This document shows, piece after piece, positions 1-9,491 of a DNA stretch of 46,634 nt. Both the position numbers and the translations under genes were made by a program. Source of the DNA: Spirogloea muscicola (lineage: Eukaryota; Streptophyta; Zygnematophyceae; Spirogloeales; Spirogloeaceae); contig WELB01000219.1 in NCBI GenBank assembly GCA_009602725.1, positions 48,342 through 94,975 of the forward strand. The letters are read 5' to 3'. Numbering within the stretch: the stretch's first letter is position 1; every line of letters begins with the position of its first letter. Below the pieces are notes generated by a model. It was not told the origin of the DNA, ran no database searches, and worked only from the letters and a program-made list of their open reading frames with translations.

Positions 1-1
1 C

Positions 2-33
<32 letters not shown>

Positions 34-34
34 C
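1..34. repeat. (GGC)n trinucleotide run at window edge
   Basis: Nearly pure CGG/GGC triplets at the extreme left edge. The right edge (about 46590-46620) is also a pure GCC run beside a GGCGCGC sequence, so both edges of the window fall in the same kind of triplet repeat. Confidence 0.8.
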
Positions 35-60
35 AGAGCGGCGGCGGCTGCGGCGGACAT
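1..60 (-). CDS. possible 5' end of an alanine-rich ORF, runs off the window
   Basis: On the minus strand an ATG at 58-60 opens a frame that reads Met-Ser followed by alanines with one leucine, up to the window edge. GC-rich, alanine-rich first exons are typical of other genes here, so this could be the first exon of a gene extending left. It begins only 113 bp after the stop codon of TFB2 on the same strand, which leaves little room for a promoter. The frame is simply a translated GCC repeat, so it may be non-coding. Low confidence. Confidence 0.2.
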
Positions 61-173
61 GCCAGCCCAGCATGTGGACCAAGTAACCAGTGGAGCCTGA
101 CTGCACCCGCTTCGTCGCTCCATTCGGGCCGGGTGCTGAGCTCGAGGGCCTGTGGGCAGGGACCAAGGCCGGC

Positions 174-3100
174 CTACTTGCGGCCGGACCCCTGGCTGCG
201 GATGAACGCCCGCATCTGCTCGTGGTGCTGGCCGGCCACTACCAAGCGCCGGTTGCTGGGGTCGTCCCACAGCAAGCCTCCCAGGTCCACGGCATACTGC
301 AGCACCGCTTCATAAATCTCCTGCCAAACAATAAACTCCCAGTTGCCCACCTATCAGTCTCAATCCAGACGGTCAGCTGCATTGCTGGGATCGGACTCTA
401 GAACACAATGGCGCGGCTCCTTTGTGTGTGCAGCGTGCAGGCATGGGCCCCGGCAAGCGTGCTGCGGACCTGCTTGGGGAAGTCCTCATAGAGCACAGCA
501 AGTGAGAGCTGCAAGCGGCTCTGGTCATGCTCCCAGAGGTGCAGCTGCGCAGCGCAATCAGGCCCGACCATTATCAATCCGTTGGCCAGGCGCCAGAACG
601 CGCATGGACTTGGGTGGCCCCGCAAGCTTTTCCAGTGCAGCAGCAGCCATGCAACCTGCATGGATGCTGGCACACTCGCACCTGATCTACGACATTCTCA
701 GGTACCATCGGAATGCGTTGGGCCACCTTGGGGTGCGCGTGCTGCTGCAAGTAGGACGCAATCTGGCACCCACGACGCATGTACGTGCCCCACCAAGGCG
801 TAGCCCAATCAGCTCCGTTAACTTGGGGGATGGGCAACAAAGCTGCAACCTGCTTGTGGGAGGTGCAAGTCAGCCCCACCTTCTCAGCAGTAATGCCGTT
901 GGCAAAGGCAGCATTCACGCTCTCCCGCGAAAGGACTGCAACAACAAGATTGGGCAGTCGGTATTCCACCCTGGCAACAAGCAATCCGGAAGGTGACCGA
1001 GCCCATGAGCAACAAGCAGCACCTCATGGTCGCCAATATTTACCCACAGCTCATTTTGTGCATGTGGCTGAGGGACGTCATCGACTTTCGAGGAGCGCCG
1101 GGGTGGGAGTATTACCTGGCCATAAGGCTGAGGATTGCCGCCTGCAAGTCTGATGACGTATATGCATACACGCGAAAGTTCGTCTCAACGATGATGTACC
1201 CCTAGATGAAAATACAGTAGACCAGAATGAGCTTCTACATCTGCACAGCTGATTTATTTGACTAAGTCGAAAGGGCGGGCATGTGAAGCTAAGCTGCCGC
1301 AGGGATCACACCTCGGCAGCTTGCCAGCTTGCAGACTCCGAGAGTGAGGCGGAAAGGTTAGCCGCCAGCTGTGTCGGAACAAAGTAGTGCGCCCCAGCGC
1401 TCTGCAGCCAATGCCCAGCCCCGCAATGCAAACTCTCATAATCAGCGCAGAGTCTTACTTCCCGGCCAACGCGGCAGCGCTCGCTCAACTATTAGTAGTC
1501 AAGGTGCAACTAAGGTCTGACGGTTTTCAGGAGCTTGACGAGGCCCGTAGCAACAAGCTCCTCGGCCACCTTCTGCCGCATGGCCGACAGCACAGCCATG
1601 GCGTACGCCTGCGTATATGACAATGTAGTGACCGTGCAAGCTCCATGAGTTCATCTACAGCACCTTGCTTGTATGTTGCGACATCCTCATAACAAGGCCT
1701 GCTGTTCGCGGCATACCTATGACTAATTGCTTACTGAGCCTGAGGCGTTAAGGACAAAGACCTCAAGGTTGCATCCTGATTACGAAAATCTCACCTCGCC
1801 GACAACGTAAAAGCCCAGCTCAAGAAGGAAACCCACAAGTTGGCTGCTGTCAATGCCTCGTTCCTGAAAGCCATGGCGCCAACAGCTTGCTGATAGACCC
1901 TCACAAGCGCGGCAGTCAAATCTATATGACCACTGTCTAGCCAGCAACATGCATAGGAGCACCCAGGCTGATGGTCTCCTCACCTCAGCGCTGGATACGT
2001 ATTCTCGGATCACCTGCCACATCTGCGAAGTGGTGTCTCGAAGCTGCAGTGTATGACAAAGCTTGTGTCAACAACTTCACAGTTTGCAACACAGCCGAAA
2101 CCTTTCTTCTAGCTCCACCGACTCGAGTAGCACAATGCCTGCTCATCCCCAACTGCACCTCCTCAACACATTAGCATGGTACAGCACTCAGTTGACATAG
2201 TATCTTGGGGCAGTGAGCAAATTGATACACATATGAAGCTGGACTGCACGTACTTAGACCTGCCGAAAGACGATGTCAAAAGTGATTGTCTTGGTGAGGC
2301 AACACTTAGCCCGCGCAGCGGACCGCTTAGCATTATCAAATGCCAAAAGAGTCATAGCTACTTACTAGGAACTTGAAGCCCTCCTCCGTGATCTTTGTGG
2401 AACCCCCACTGTGCCATGTGCAGTAAATTCAGGGACCAGTTTGAACTCCCCACGTCTTGTGTTAAATAGAGATGATTGCATGCATGGTCCTGGCAGAGCG
2501 CAATGAGCAAATTTACGTGGTGCAGGCAAGCTTGCTCTGCTTGTTTTCAAAGAAGCAAAGCGAAAGAGGAACACCTGTCAGTCATGAGGCCCGCTCGCAT
2601 GAGCGTGTCCTTTATGATGGCTGGTATGCTTGGCTGAGGCGCAGGGCTGTCCGTGTTCGCCCATCCCGCCGATTGAACTAGGAGGAGAAGCACTGACTGG
2701 GGGCCAGAGATTGTAGTGACATAAAATCAGGTTGGCTGATTGGAGACAGTAGATTTGCGTGATGCGTTGTGCAGCAGGCGGTGCACCGCTTACCTCCCAC
2801 TGCTTGGTAGCGAAGTTGCTCAGCTCAGCTGGCGATGGGGCTCTCACGATATCCCTTGCAACGGGGCGGAGGCTGCTGGCCTGGCCCCTGAACTACACGT
2901 GTCGGGCAATATGAGGTTGCGCTTGATGTGCAAAGTCGTCTTTGAGGACCAACATTGCCTTTCGCTGGTGGACAGCAAGGTGCTTGACGCTGATGCTCCA
3001 AATAACCGCATACCTCAAATTATTTCAACAACTTGCAGGAGCTTAAGTCAATGATTTCATTGGAGCGTACGCTGCCGAGACAGCCTTGCGTATTTGAGCC

Positions 3101-3761
3101 TGGAACGTGGGGTTCAGGCGGCAGCGCCAGTCCTCCTTGCGCTGCCCTGCCTTGGAGCTGCTGCCATGAGCAAACGCCTCTGAGCCCATCTGGTCTCGGT
3201 GTCCTTGAGGCCGTGCAAGAACGTCAGGCTGCTTCAGCCGCGAGGCCAGCGATGGAGCTCCTGGTAAGAAGATCCACCAGCGAGGCGGGCCAGCGAGTCG
3301 ACCACGATCCTGCCGCAACCCGATTGAGCTGCGGGAGGTCGACTGGCAATGGCTGCGCCGCCGGGCTGCGCTGCGCACCTGTCCTCCAGTAGCAGCACGC
3401 GCAGGCGCTCCAGGTGCTCGACGGCGGCGCGGTGCTTGGCCGCGGCGCCGGCCACGGCCCAGCCGGCGAGCTCCGCGGGCGGCAGCGCCACGTCCGCCAG
3501 CAGCAGCCGCAGCACGTACTGCTTGGCCAGCGGCGGCAGGGACCTGCAGAGGCGGCGGCGGCGGCGGCGGCGGCGAGGCCTCAGGCACCAGAGGCTCGCA
3601 CCGCCGCCATGGCCGCCGCCACGCAGCTCCGGCCGGCGCGAGAACCGGGAGCTGCGCGCGTGCGGCGCTCGCCTGAGGACGGCTTGGCACGTCCAGTGGC
3701 TCTCGTACAGCCGGTCGAGCTTGAGCGCCGGCAGCGCCGCAAGGTAGTCCGCGAAGCTCAT
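174..3761 (-). CDS. TFB2: TFIIH core subunit TFB2 / p52 (GTF2H4-like), 15 exons
   Basis: Subunit of the TFIIH core that anchors and stimulates the XPB helicase in transcription initiation and nucleotide excision repair. Exons (minus, first to last): 3673-3761, 3379-3543, 3082-3157, 2794-2892, 2575-2696, 2366-2408, 1984-2043, 1795-1863, 1522-1608, 1312-1401, 1116-1201, 880-970, 682-762, 470-544, 174-320. All phases close, giving 1380 nt, 459 aa; human p52 is 462 aa. Family blocks in order: LDRLYESHWTCQAV, LPPLAKQYVLRLLLAD, a RLNPTF segment, ITEEGFKFL, GIDSSQLVGFLLELGF, VPTQLAANLSASLS, VETNFRVYAYTSSDLQ, YRLPNLVVAVLSRESV, NGITAE then LQQHAHPKVAQRIP, and a C-terminal part ending near SQGSGRK. Start chosen at 3761: the nearest upstream ATG is out of frame and soon meets a stop. 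Intron 1 would have a GC donor (CTCAG|gcgagc); without it about 43 low-complexity residues would be inserted. Identification very secure; the intron 1 and exon 3 edges are the least certain. Confidence 0.93.
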
Positions 3762-3778
3762 CCTCGGCGCCCGCCCAT

Positions 3779-3779
<1 letters not shown>

Positions 3780-3810
<31 letters not shown>

Positions 3811-3811
3811 A
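3780..3811. repeat. (GCC)n run upstream of TFB2
   Basis: Perfect GCC triplets about 20 bp upstream of the TFB2 start codon, so read as GGC in its 5' leader. A second run lies at 4119-4159 and a shorter one at 3549-3573 inside TFB2 intron 1. These triplet runs generate the poly-Ala/Arg/Pro frames seen in this region and should not be read as protein. Confidence 0.8.
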
Positions 3812-4039
3812 GCCGACGGCGGGCGGGGCTCCGGGCAGCTGCGGTGGCGCCAAGTGGTAACCGGAGCCCTAAGCCAGAAACCCGGGATTGGGGTTTAGCA
3901 CCAAGCTCGATAGAGCCGGCGCCGGGAAGCCAGAAGCGGCCCCGCCTTGCCTCCGCCGCCTTGCCCGCCGCGTCCGGCGGCGGCGACGGCGGCGGCGGCG
4001 GCCTGCCTGCGGCGCGCCCCTGCAGTCTGGCCGTCGCCC

Positions 4040-4119
4040 ATGAGGGTGCCGGAGCGCTGGAGCATGGCCGTATTCATCCTCTGCGCTGTCGGGACCGCGG
4101 GAGGTGAGAACGGCCAGCT

Positions 4120-4159
<40 letters not shown>

Positions 4160-5436
4160 TCCTCCTCCAGCTGCAAAGGCGGCTGCGCAAAATTCCGCCC
4201 GGGCGCTGCTGGAATGTCGCAGAATTGACCTTCCATAGTTCGTCCACGGACAGCTCTAGGACTTGGGGTCAAGAACGAGGTGCTGAGGCCCTGCCTACGG
4301 GGCGCACGAACGTCACAGCCCGCTTGCTGCCGTACCTTGTCCTTGATGGAAAACGAGGCATCGTCGTGCAGCCCCTGCCCTCCTCGTCAGTCCGCTCGCT
4401 CTACCTCCTGAATACTGATGGCGTTGGGCCAAGGCAGGGCTGCTGCTTACATCAGCCGACAAGAAGGCGCGGCAGGCGGCCGAAGGCCCCGAAACTCTGG
4501 ATGACAAACTCCAGCGGCTGGACAAGGAGGTTGGCTGAGGAGCCACTTTGCGGCCCGCTGAGCGGGCTTTCGAGAAAGACTGCCATCTATCCCTGAAGAA
4601 GTAGCCCTGCTGGTCCAGGTGCCTCCCCAAGCATGAAGCATCTGGTCTTGTCCCTCCTTGATAGTCTTTCTTATAAGGCCCATCTCTTCAGGAGCATGCA
4701 GAGCAAGGACAGAGCTGAACTTTGCCCATTTCCTGATGGCAGATGGGTTGCAGTAGCGCGCAGCTTTACCGCAAGGGAGACCACAAAGTGTGTCGGGGTG
4801 CTTCAGCAGGGGCATCTTCAGCTCCCTGCTGCACAACTCAGGAGTTCTGCGGCCCACGATCTTGCTCAAGCAGTGGAAGCAGTTCCTCCGTTGACTTGAA
4901 AAGACAGAAGCTGGTCTCTTCAGCTGGCAGGCTTTCATCACCAGGGGAGCACATTGTACTGCTAGATGAAGCTTGTGCTGAAACATGGACATGAACTTCA
5001 GTGAGGAGCCCGCTTGAACAGAGCAAAAGACAAATATGCAGGAGGCAACACCATCTTGCTGCTTGCCCCAATAGTGGAGGTTACTGGCCATCATCGAAGG
5101 ACACTATGCGATGCTACCAGCCATGCGTCGGTGCGACGACATCCTTCGGCACCTTGAATCCAAACACCTATTGGACCCGATGCTAGCAACCAGATCTGTC
5201 TTCTAGCTGCTAGCGTGTCAGAGGTGCCGAGCATGTCAGAGCCACATGCAGCTGCTTCAAGGAGTTTGCAGCTGCAGAGGACATGCAACCTGCCCAGAGG
5301 AAAAATGTGGCAATATTTGAAAAGAGGGTGCTTTGGAGCTGTCTGCAATGCGAGCCCTGGACGCTGGCAGGCTCGCTCTGCCAGCAAAGGAGTGTGTGAA
5401 AAATTCCAGAAGTGGCCCACAAGAGGACCAGACTGA
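4040..5436 (+). CDS. unidentified spliced gene encoding a helical/coiled-coil-like protein
   Basis: Not recognised. Coding is suggested by exon-like blocks with matching phases on the plus strand. A possible first exon is 4040-4103, ending at a GGGAG|gtgaga donor. Better blocks are 4456-4529 (DKKARQAAEGPETLDDKLQR and onward, phase 0 end), 5075-5197 (contains EGHYAMLPAMRRCDDILRHL and LLDPMLATR), 5262-5327 (EFAAAEDMQPAQRKNVAIFE) and 5371-5436 (SKGVCEKFQKW, then stop TGA). Charged, leucine-rich, low-glycine composition suggests helices, possibly coiled coil. Exons between 4104 and 4455 and between 4530 and 5074 are not resolved. The position fits a gene divergent from TFB2 and convergent with the lumenal protein gene (stop to stop about 150 bp). 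It could be a small subunit of a cytoskeletal or tethering complex, but I cannot name it. Confidence 0.4.
4119..4159. repeat. (CCG)n run
   Basis: About 13 perfect triplets in what would be the first intron of the unidentified plus-strand gene. Confidence 0.8.
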
Positions 5437-5586
5437 AAGATAAGACCTTCAGGCACAAGTGAGGCTCACTGGATTGGCCAAGCCTTGCAATCAAAGCCAC
5501 TGCCCACCAGCCAAGGGGCGAGGAAATTGCGGAACAGGAGGCAGAGAGCCTGGAAACCCGAGGCCGGATCCATTTATAATGAGAGG

Positions 5587-6658
5587 CTACTTGCAGCCTA
5601 ACTCGGCCCTTGCGTCCTCAGGGAGGGTATCATTCCGGCAGATTTTTTGGATATCGACATAGCCAATGAGCGCCTCCCCAAAATCAGTGCCCTCCAGATT
5701 CGTCCCCTCAAACGTTGACCCTGACAGAACCGTGTTGTTGAACTTGGCGCCACGCATGTCAGCCTTGTCAAAGAGCACGCGGTCCACGACAGCGTTGGTG
5801 AAGTCGGCCCCTGAACAAATCGACTCGCATATCATCAGTAGCTTCCCCTGAGGCTGGAGGAGTGGAGTTTGTTGCCATGGTTGTGCCCACGCTGCATGAA
5901 GCCACATCTGCACTTGCATTCAAGAGGAGGCTGCTTGAAATGCAGGATTGCAAATCGCACCTCTGAAGCTGGCACCCACGGCGTACGCCTTGGACATGAT
6001 GACCTCAGTGAGGTCGGTGTCGTCAAAGTTGGCGCCAGCCATGAGCGCCGCAGAGAGCGTCTTGCCCTTGAGGTTGGTCTTGTCGCCGCTGTAGTTGCAG
6101 CCGCGGAGGTCGAGGACCTTGTCTGCGACGCCGTTGGCCTGCCCGATGGTGTTGCCGTCGAACGCCCTCTCGCAGCGGTTGGGGTCGTTAGACAGCGGTG
6201 GCAGGCGGGGCTGGAGGAGGCGGAGCCACCAACAAGAAAGAAGGGCAGTGGTGTCAGCGACAGCCACTGTCTGCCAATGATGCAGGCGAGAGGCCGCCCA
6301 TGGCCTACACCTTGCAGGCGACGTCACCGAGCTTCAAACGCCGCAAGCCGAGCGCAGAGACCCCTTGAGAAGGAGCGCCAAGCTCAGCAGGAGCGGGGCA
6401 GTTGCTGCCGCCTGTGGGACTCACAGCGGCTGCAAGAGAAGGAGCGGCAGAGGCCATGGCCAGCGCCACGCAGGCGCCACAAGCGAGCTGCCGCAGGTGC
6501 AGCGCCGGCCCATTGGGGGCCTCATCGCCTCCGGCGCCCGGCGCGGTCTCTGCAGCGGCCGCAACACCATGAGCGGCAGCATGGGATGGGCCAGCCATCA
6601 GCGGAACCGCACGGCGTCCACCTGACGGTGACTCCGCCGCTACCACGGCCTTAGCCAT
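5587..6658 (-). CDS. thylakoid lumenal 17.4-kDa-like pentapeptide-repeat protein
   Basis: Pentapeptide-repeat protein of the thylakoid lumen; function unknown, structural beta-helix. Three exons: 6425-6658, 5961-6210, 5587-5810 (phases 0 then 1), 708 nt, 235 aa. The first exon encodes a bipartite targeting peptide: a Ser/Arg/Ala-rich stromal part, then a hydrophobic stretch ACVALAMASAAPSLA ending in an Ala-rich cleavage site. The mature part starts LPPLSNDPNRCERAF and contains NLKGKTLSAALMAGANFDDT, SKAYAVGASF, GADFTNAVVDRVLFDKADM and GSTFEGTNLEGTDFGEALIG, then the conserved tail IGYVDIQKICRND. This matches the plant TL17.4 family nearly end to end. An alternative start 21 nt upstream (6679) is in frame. 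The donor GCT|gtgagt is a perfect consensus. The gene is divergent from WASHC3. Confidence 0.92.
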
Positions 6659-6817
6659 TGTGGTGCTGCCGCCGCGCATGGCGTGCCTCGGGCCTTGGCG
6701 AGGGCCCGCGGACTGCCGCCATTGCTGCGCGCTGCCCAGCCCTCACCACAGACAGGGCCGGCCCTCGGCGCCGTCGCCGCCGCCCTCCGGCCGGCCGCGA
6801 CGCCGCTGCTGCGCCGC

Positions 6818-6818
6818 N
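6818..6818. other. ambiguous base (N)
   Basis: Single N inside a GC-rich stretch between the lumenal protein gene and WASHC3; it marks an assembly uncertainty. No gene is affected by my models. Confidence 0.95.
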
Positions 6819-7120
6819 TCGCGCGCGGCGGCGGCGGCAGGGGAGGCGGTGGCGGCCATGGCGGGCGAAGGGGTCGAGGACTGTGGATACGTTTTATGGG
6901 AATGCTTGACGGGGAGCCTTACCGGGCCCTTAACCTCCGCTTCGTGCCCGCTAGCGGCGAAACAACGTCAGGCGGCAACGAGTAGCCTCCCATTACCGAC
7001 AACTTAGCGGTTGGCTAAAGCGCTTAGCCTGGCTCCTCGGGACGAGCCGAGCGGCGGCCGCATTGACCGCCGCCAATCGCGGCGCAAAGCCCGCTGCGCC
7101 GTCATCGGGGCAGCGGGCGC

Positions 7121-9090
7121 ATGGCCGGCGAGACCCCGGTGGCGGACCAGAAGACGCTTGTGCTGGTGAAAGCACCGCCAGCCCAGCGCCGCCGTCGCCG
7201 CAGCCTGCGCTGCTGCCCTTGTTGGCCCGCTGCAGCTCTGTGGGGCTCCTCATAAGCCCGGCCCAGGCGCAGCAAAGCTCGTTTCAGAGGACCCACAGTC
7301 AGTCTCGAAAGACAGCAGCCAGGTGCGGCCTCTCCAGTGGCGGCCCCTGCTAAGCTGCTGCGATGGCCGTGCTGCCGCGGCCGTGCGGCAGGTGAACACC
7401 TTCATCGTCAACACCGTGCAGCTGTTGAACAGCTTCTCCGGAATTTGCGAGGACAACCTCGCCAAAATCAGCCGGTGCGGCACTGCGCAAGCAACCTGCT
7501 CGCTAGCTGAGTGCAGGGTGCAGCCTATGTCGTTGAGTGTCTCTGAGACCTGCCAGCAGCTTTCCTCGCTCTGGCCCCCTCTAGACCTCTCTTAGCCTCT
7601 CCAACAGTAGCGCTTCGCTCTGTATAGCCCCACTGTCTGCTCGCCCTTTGCCCTTTGCCCTTTGTGTGAACAGTGTATGGCTCAGCTTGGCCTCCCTTTT
7701 AATGCATGCACCCGCATGCCTTCTCCCTATACGGACGGACGAGCGTTACATATATATTCTCAGCATCACCAGGCCACCCAAGGAAGCGTGACCCCTAATC
7801 TTTGACAGGAGAACTTTAGAGCCTACGACCTTGTCAAATTGGGCTCTGGTGAGTGAGGCGCCTGCTGCAACCACACGGCAGGAGAATCCAGAGGCTAGAT
7901 GTGCAGCTGCTGCTGCTGGAGGCCAAATTGCGAAGCTTGGACGGCCAAGGCGTTGGCAGGGCGGACTGCGAGCCCGTCACTGAGCTGGCACTGAATGACC
8001 TGCCAGGCTTCACCGACGTGCAGGACGACAGCTCTATGGCACCTTGTGCAAGCCAAGACACAGGAACTTCAAGGTGCAATCCGAGGGCGACAGCCCTCCT
8101 AACATGCTGTCCGCTCGCAGTCTGACCAGCAATGCTGCATGGTTCTGATATTTCCGAGCCTCCTTGCTTGCACCTCCGTCATGATCTGGCCGCCTGGCAG
8201 CCCCAGGACAAGCCTTGAGCCAGTTTCAGGCCCTGCCTGCAATCCATATATAGCTGGCCATCACTCTTACGGTGACGTGAACGAGAGCTTGTCAGACAGC
8301 AGTGTGGCTAGCGACGGGCATGCTACTGATTCCCGGAAGTGCTGGGGCTACGAAAGTGCAGGGCCGAGCTCACACACGTTGGCCAACCATGTAGACATCA
8401 CAATTGCATCTGATGCTACCCTGTCGCCAGCTGATGGCCGGCAGAACTCTGATATGCCCAAGGTGCAAGTTCCTACTTCGCCCAGTACTCGCTGATAGCA
8501 GGTTGCCAGTTTGCCGATTTAGTTTTCCACTTTGCCACTTTGCCTATTTGTAAGATTTGCGATGGCGAGCAAATTAGCTTGACTTTGGCTGTTGGCATTC
8601 ACTGCCAGCACAGCCCAAACGCTTTTGGCATCCAGATGCGCTGATTGGATGTCAGTGCATCAGTAATGGCAGAAGCATTACTAAGTGCGCTGCAGCGCAC
8701 GTATTTGAGGAAGCTGCAAGTTTGCACACGTTGACGGGTGAGTGTTGCTTTCCGCAGGTGAAGGATGATCCACAGTATTCCAGATTCTTCCGCATGCTGC
8801 ACGTTGGTGTGCCTGCACAGGTTGGTGCTAAACCATGCTTACTGATTCTGCCTATTCAGTAGGCATCTTGCTCCTAGCAGAGGCCACAAGACATACAATG
8901 GCTACTGCAGACATAACAATGCGTGGTGACTGCTGTGACCTCTCACATCCTGACTGCTATATGACACATTTTGAGCAGCAGGTTGACTGACCTCCTCCGT
9001 GAATCTTGCCAGGCGGTCAAGATGCAGATGTCTCTAGAAAGTCTTGACCCCTCCAAGCTTGATAAAGCTGATGCCCCAGCAAGCCCGTAG
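7121..9090 (+). CDS. WASHC3: WASH complex subunit 3 (CCDC53-like)
   Basis: Subunit of the WASH regulatory complex, which activates Arp2/3 on endosomes. Exons: 7121-7165, 7392-7474, 7882-8073, 8201-8462, 8758-8820, 9013-9090; phases close, 723 nt, 240 aa (human 194 aa). The N-terminal helix reads QKTLVLVNTFIVNTVQLLNS followed by FSGICEDNLAKIS, the same pattern as the human VAFLNQFVVHTVQFLNRF region. RRIQRLDVQLLLLEAKL continues the coiled coil. After a low-complexity Ser/Asp/Gly linker (exons 3-4) comes the conserved VKDDPQYSRFFRMLHVGVPA, then a helix MQMSLESLDPSKLD before the stop. The extra length sits in the linker. Start chosen because exon 1 ends exactly in phase with the helix. It converges with KU80 (about 400 bp between stops). 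Confidence 0.9.
7600..7760. repeat. copy of a dispersed 'TGTGTAGCCCC / GGCCTCCC...CATGCGCAC' module
   Basis: Inside WASHC3 intron 2. The run TATAGCCCCACTGTCTGC, then CCCTTTG repeated three times, then TTGGCCTCCCTTTTAATGC and a GCATGC palindrome, resembles segments near 24870-24925, 25725-25760 and 32190-32345. The module accompanies the hairpin repeat family in the intergenic blocks; here it sits in an intron. Confidence 0.45.
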
Positions 9091-9491
9091 CTCACACCTC
9101 CGGCCTCTATTGACGGCCCTTCACATGTCTGGCGGTAGGAAAACACCCACGACCCATAGCTGCCCTTACATTCCTCCATGGCTGCAGAAACAGTGTTTGC
9201 AAATAAGGTTAGTGACAGACCAATGCAATCAATCTGTTTATCCATAAGGAGCATTGTGCAATATAAGCTACTGTGACTATTGAAAGTGAGGGAAACATTG
9301 TTGCATACTAGCCGCTCTGATGGAAAGCTGGCACTGTGCACAAGAAGAGTAAAAGGCTCACCACGTTATGTCTCTCATACTTGTCCTAAGGACCAAGGCC
9401 AAGAAATTGCACCATGACATCCTTGTTCAGGACTCACAGGGCTTCGCCCAGCAAAGTATGCACCTTGTCGACCTCATTGCCTTCATCTTCC

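Noticed and set aside
3349-3860. Long plus-strand frames rich in Ala, Arg and Pro opposite the start of TFB2
   Set aside because: They are antisense to well-supported TFB2 exons and pass through GCC triplet runs.
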